Positions 60,838 to 64,000 of a stretch of 64,000 nucleotides of DNA are shown piece by piece; within the stretch, counting starts at the first letter, position 1; the number at the start of each line of letters is the position of its first letter. Made by a program: the position numbers and the translations under genes. The notes under the pieces were generated by a model. That model ran no database searches and was not told where the DNA came from. It saw nothing but the letters and a program-made list of their open reading frames with translations. Source of the DNA: Alkalicoccus halolimnae (lineage in GTDB: Bacteria > Bacillota > Bacilli > Bacillales > Salisediminibacteriaceae); assembly GCF_008014775.2 (NCBI RefSeq), contig NZ_CP144914.1:3596001-3660000 (forward strand), written 5' to 3'.

Positions 60838-62061
60838 TTGAGAGAATCCTTTTCCCTGAACCGCACGTTTGAATCTCTGGAAGAATTCGTCGATACGGTG
60901 AGCGGCCGCCTGCAGTGTCCGGTAACGATGGAGGATGCCAACCACCATCTGCTCGCCTACAGCTCCCATGCAGGGGAAACAGATGAAGCCCGGGTGGCAA
61001 CGATCATCGGCCGCCGCGTGCCGGAAAAAGTTATCAATAAATTCTGGAAGGAAGGCATTATCCCGAAGCTCAATCAGCAGGATGAGCCGCTCGTTATTCC
61101 CCCGATTGAAGATATCGGACTCGGCCGCCGCGTCGCCGCCGCCATCCGAAGAAAAGGGGAGGTGCTCGGCTACCTCTGGGTCATTGATACATACAGCCGT
61201 CTCACTGAAGAGGATCTGGAAGACCTGCAGTTTGCAGCTTCCAAAGCGGCTCATCAGCTTCTCCAGATGAGCCGCCAGCGGCGGAAGCGGGAAAAAAGCC
61301 GCGAAGAACTGCTCTGGCAGATGCTTACCGGTGAAGCGGGGACACATGAGGACATCATCCGTCAGCTTTCTGAAATTGGCATCCGCACCGACCTTCCGCT
61401 TGCAGTCATTGTTTTCCGTTTTGAGCAGATCGACGAAGCACACTATCAGAAACTCGCCTATGCAGCAAAAACGACACAGAAGCTGCATGTTTTAATCGAT
61501 ACGCGGGACGATGAGCAGGCAGTGCTTCTCGTCGCTCCCCATCATCACGATACATACGAAGCATCAGCGCTTCAGTTTACGGAAACGCTCCTTGCACGTA
61601 TGCCTGAAAAGCGTGGCATCTGGTCGGGATGCGGCTCCGCCTGCAGCAACTATGAAGGTATTGAAGAAAGTTTCCATGAGGCTCAGCGAACCGCCGAACT
61701 GAAACAGAAACATCCCGATGCTCTTCAGGGAGTCCGCTTTTACAAAGAGCTCGGTATTTTCCGCTACGTGACGCTGCTGGAGGAGACCGGTAAACTGGAA
61801 CAGCTGCCGCTTCCGCCGTCTCTGCTTACACTTGCTTCCTACGACCGCGAGAACAACGCCCATATGATCGATACTCTGGAAAAATACCTCGCCTTCGACG
61901 GAAGTGTGGCCGAAACAGCCCGGGCTCTGCATGTACACGTCAATACGCTCGGCTACCGGCTCCGCCGTATGGAGGAAATAGCCGGAATCAGTCTGAAAAA
62001 TCCAGCGCAGAAAGCCGGACTTTATCTGGATCTGCAGCTGTTCCGCAACAGGCTTTGTTGA
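60838..62061 (+). CDS. adeR: PucR/CdaR-type activator, probable AdeR of the ald gene
   Basis: 407 residues, TTG start at 60838 after AAAGGAGGGTTCCATA. N-terminal GAF-like sensor (about 1-140), a GGDEF-like middle, and the C-terminal PucR helix-turn-helix DGSVAETARALHVHVNTLGYRLRRMEEIAGISL. In B. subtilis AdeR (YukF) activates the adjacent alanine dehydrogenase gene; here ald follows after 103 bp on the same strand. The ligand (likely L-alanine or a related metabolite) is inferred. Confidence 0.85.
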   Translation: MRESFSLNRTFESLEEFVDTVSGRLQCPVTMEDANHHLLAYSSHAGETDEARVATIIGRRVPEKVINKFWKEGIIPKLNQQDEPLVIPPIEDIGLGRRVAAAIRRKGEVLGYLWVIDTYSRLTEEDLEDLQFAASKAAHQLLQMSRQRRKREKSREELLWQMLTGEAGTHEDIIRQLSEIGIRTDLPLAVIVFRFEQIDEAHYQKLAYAAKTTQKLHVLIDTRDDEQAVLLVAPHHHDTYEASALQFTETLLARMPEKRGIWSGCGSACSNYEGIEESFHEAQRTAELKQKHPDALQGVRFYKELGIFRYVTLLEETGKLEQLPLPPSLLTLASYDRENNAHMIDTLEKYLAFDGSVAETARALHVHVNTLGYRLRRMEEIAGISLKNPAQKAGLYLDLQLFRNRLC

Positions 62062-62164
62062 TTTCCACAAACGTAAAGCATGGATTTCAATTTTCCGCAC
62101 AATGCGCCTCTTCTCTCTTCTCGTTTATACTCACGTTAGATAAACACAGAGGAGGAATTGTATT

Positions 62165-63289
62165 ATGATCATCGGCGTACCAAAAGAACTGAAGAACAGT
62201 GAAAACCGGGTCGCAACCACTCCAGCGGGCGTTATGACGCTAACCGAACAGGGGCACCGCGTCCTTGTCGAAACAGAAGCAGGGCTTGGAAGCGGCTTTA
62301 CGGACCATGACTACGAAGCAGCCGGCGCAGAAATGACCGCTTCTGCAGCGGACGTCTGGGAACGCGCAGAGATGGTGATGAAGGTGAAAGAACCGCTAGC
62401 AGAAGAATACGGCTATTTCCGTGAAGGACTTATTCTCTTCATGTACCTGCACCTTGCTGCTGAACCCGAGCTTGCCAAAGCGCTCACAGAAAGCGGCGTT
62501 ACGGCCGTGGCGTATGAAACGGTGGAAGTTAACGGTGCGCTCCCTCTGCTTACCCCGATGAGTGAAGTTGCAGGGCGCATGGCTTCCCAGATCGGAGCAC
62601 AGTTCCTCGAAAAGCAGAAGGGCGGCAAAGGGATTCTTCTTTCCGGTATTCCCGGCGTCAAACGTGGAAAAGTGACGATTATCGGTGGTGGAGTCGTCGG
62701 AACAAACGCGGCAAAAATCGCCATCGGTCTCGGTGCGGATGTAACGATGATTGACCTCAGCGCCGACCGTCTTCGCCAGCTGGACGATCAGTTCGGCGGG
62801 GATATTCAGACACTCATGTCGAACCCGCTCACAATTGCGGAAGCAGTGAAAGAATCGGATCTCCTTATCGGAGCCGTGCTCATTCCAGGGGCCAAAGCGC
62901 CGAAGCTCGTCACAGAAGAAATGATACAGTCTATGTCCGAAGGCTCTGTCGTAGTCGATGTCGCCATTGATCAGGGCGGTATTATCGAAACAGTTGACCG
63001 CATTACGACACATGAAGATCCAACGTATACGAAACACGGAGTTGTGCATTATACGGTAGCCAATATGCCTGGAGCTGTGCCGCGCACGTCGACGATCGGC
63101 CTCACGAACGTGACGATGCCCTACGCTCTGCAGATAGCCGGTAAAGGTATTCACAAGGCTGCTTCGGAAAACACGGCACTTGCCAAAGGCATCAATACCG
63201 CGAGCGGCTGCATCACGTATGCTGCCGTTGCCCGCGACCTCGGCTATCCTCTTGTTTCTCTGGAAGAAGCAATGATGCACCACGCCTGA
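62165..63289 (+). CDS. ald: Alanine dehydrogenase
   Basis: 374 residues. Interconverts L-alanine and pyruvate plus ammonia with NAD+. Start [30 protein letters not shown]-like [27 protein letters not shown], and the NAD motif [33 protein letters not shown] are canonical. ATG 62165 follows AGAGGAGGAATTGTATT. Used for alanine catabolism and, in Bacillus, for sporulation. Likely activated by the upstream AdeR; terminator shared with the convergent hydrolase. Confidence 0.97.
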   Translation: MIIGVPKELKNSENRVATTPAGVMTLTEQGHRVLVETEAGLGSGFTDHDYEAAGAEMTASAADVWERAEMVMKVKEPLAEEYGYFREGLILFMYLHLAAEPELAKALTESGVTAVAYETVEVNGALPLLTPMSEVAGRMASQIGAQFLEKQKGGKGILLSGIPGVKRGKVTIIGGGVVGTNAAKIAIGLGADVTMIDLSADRLRQLDDQFGGDIQTLMSNPLTIAEAVKESDLLIGAVLIPGAKAPKLVTEEMIQSMSEGSVVVDVAIDQGGIIETVDRITTHEDPTYTKHGVVHYTVANMPGAVPRTSTIGLTNVTMPYALQIAGKGIHKAASENTALAKGINTASGCITYAAVARDLGYPLVSLEEAMMHHA

Positions 63290-63297
63290 TAAACGAT

Positions 63298-63334
63298 AAA
63301 AAAAGCCTGCCGGATGTTTTCCGGCAGGCTTTTC
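63298..63334. terminator. Bidirectional terminator after ald
   Basis: Stem AAAAGCCTGCCGGA / TCCGGCAGGCTTTT with TGTTT loop; T's on both flanks. Confidence 0.9.
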
Positions 63335-63339
63335 GGTGC

Positions 63340-64000
63340 TTAAATAAGCTTTAAAAGTTCCTCGTTTAATTTTTGTCTCTCGTCGTAGATCAGACCGTGA
63401 CCGCTTTCTTCAAAAGGAATCAGTTCCACGTTCGGAATTGTGCGTTCCAGTTCTTCTGCAAAACCGAATTCGCAGATCTCATCTTTCTTTCCGTGCATGA
63501 CCGTCGTACGTACGTTAATGTTGTATACTTCATCGCGGAGATCTTCGTCACGCAGAGCTTCCAGGGAGGCGAGCGTTGCATACTCGGACGCTTCAAGACC
63601 CATTCGCAGCTGCTTATCTGCTACGTCCTGCGGCACGTCTGTTGCAAAGAAGTTCTTACCGAATTCCTTCAGTGCCTGCTCGCGGTTATCTTCAATCGCA
63701 TGCTTCAGCTGTTCCACGTCTTCTTCTTCCATCCCCATTTCGTATCCCTGGCGCTTCATGAAGCTCGGTGCTGCTGCTCCGAGCAGAATCAGGCGTTCCA
63801 GCTTTTCGTCTGCGTAGGTGGAAGCGAAACGGATCGCAATCGCTCCGCCCATGGAAAAGCCGGCAAGATAATAGGAATCAAGATCGAGCTGATGAATGAC
63901 CTGTTTTACATCCTGTGCCATTTCATCATAGGAATAAGACGTTTTCGGCTTGTCAGACTGACCATAGCCCCGCAGATCAATACCGATATAACGGTAGCCG
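63340..64000 (-). CDS. Alpha/beta hydrolase (partial; N-terminus beyond window)
   Basis: The open frame continues through the right edge: upstream of the first internal ATG it reads GYRYIGIDLRGYGQSDKPKTS, the typical strand-loop of alpha/beta hydrolases. The nucleophile elbow is GFSMGGAIAIRF, the acid is in HGKKDEICEF and the catalytic histidine in ESGHGLIYDER. The C-terminal 220 codons are in the window. Similar to Bacillus YdjP/YugF-type esterases or haloperoxidase-like enzymes. Substrate unknown. Shares a terminator with ald. Confidence 0.9.
   Translation of the reverse strand, partial: GYRYIGIDLRGYGQSDKPKTSYSYDEMAQDVKQVIHQLDLDSYYLAGFSMGGAIAIRFASTYADEKLERLILLGAAAPSFMKRQGYEMGMEEEDVEQLKHAIEDNREQALKEFGKNFFATDVPQDVADKQLRMGLEASEYATLASLEALRDEDLRDEVYNINVRTTVMHGKKDEICEFGFAEELERTIPNVELIPFEESGHGLIYDERQKLNEELLKLI

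Noticed and set aside
1..64000. Search for tRNA, rRNA, CRISPR arrays, phage or transposase genes
   Set aside because: No cloverleaf, repeat-spacer array, integrase or transposase motif was seen on either strand.

Overview
The window looks like a chromosomal segment of a haloalkaliphilic, aerobic member of the Bacillaceae or a close relative (the Alkalicoccus/Salsuginibacillus/Salisediminibacterium neighbourhood is an inference). Supporting signs are Bacillus-type ribosome binding sites, sigma-A, sigma-B and ECF promoters, cre boxes, an S-box (SAM-I) riboswitch, very acidic exported proteins, an ectABC ectoine operon and B. subtilis-type gene sets (rocB, sigO-rsoA-yvrJ, adeR-ald, acoABC, rlmH). 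No phage, transposase, CRISPR array, rRNA or tRNA was recognised. Two 15/16 matches to the ParB site parS (6197 and 19097), together with rlmH, suggest an origin-proximal location.

Layout: 1-9.2 kb holds an aldehyde dehydrogenase with a DUF779 partner under a promoter with a cre box, a SAM riboswitch driving an orphan small gene, mscL, a rhodanese-DsrE sulfur-transfer pair behind a CsoR/CstR-like operator, and rocB. At 9.2-10.7 kb lies a two-subunit sigma factor module (SigO-RsoA with divergent YvrJ). At 10.7-13.2 kb is ectABC. At 13.5-22.2 kb are mostly single genes: a gene remnant, YqcI/YcgG, a kinase-like protein, the small alarmone synthetase SasA with a VanZ-like protein, a DUF2294 protein, an MBL-fold hydrolase, MgtE and SirC. 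The stretch 22.5-33.0 kb is one leftward operon (sat, SLC13 permease, cysC, cysH, cobA, sirB, hemD, cysJ, cysI) carrying sulfate uptake, activation and reduction plus siroheme synthesis; convergent sirC supplies the missing siroheme step.

From 33 to 48 kb come a tiny membrane protein, an iron-containing alcohol dehydrogenase with a divergent HxlR regulator, an oxidoreductase, a membrane-anchored Mrr-type nuclease, a DedA protein, pcm, a sigma-B-type katE, a glutaredoxin, flotillin and the acetoin dehydrogenase operon acoABC behind a cre site. From 48 to 64 kb come mqo, class I aldolase, a PLD-helicase-DUF3427 protein, modABC, rlmH, a PBP2a/PBP3-like transpeptidase, adeR-ald and a partial alpha/beta hydrolase.

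The most unusual feature is a family of at least eleven dispersed intergenic elements in two related types. Their central hairpin arms change sequence from copy to copy while keeping complementarity, so the fold, not the sequence, appears to be conserved. Two copies extend to about 320-340 bp with shared ends, which suggests a mobile or formerly mobile non-coding element.
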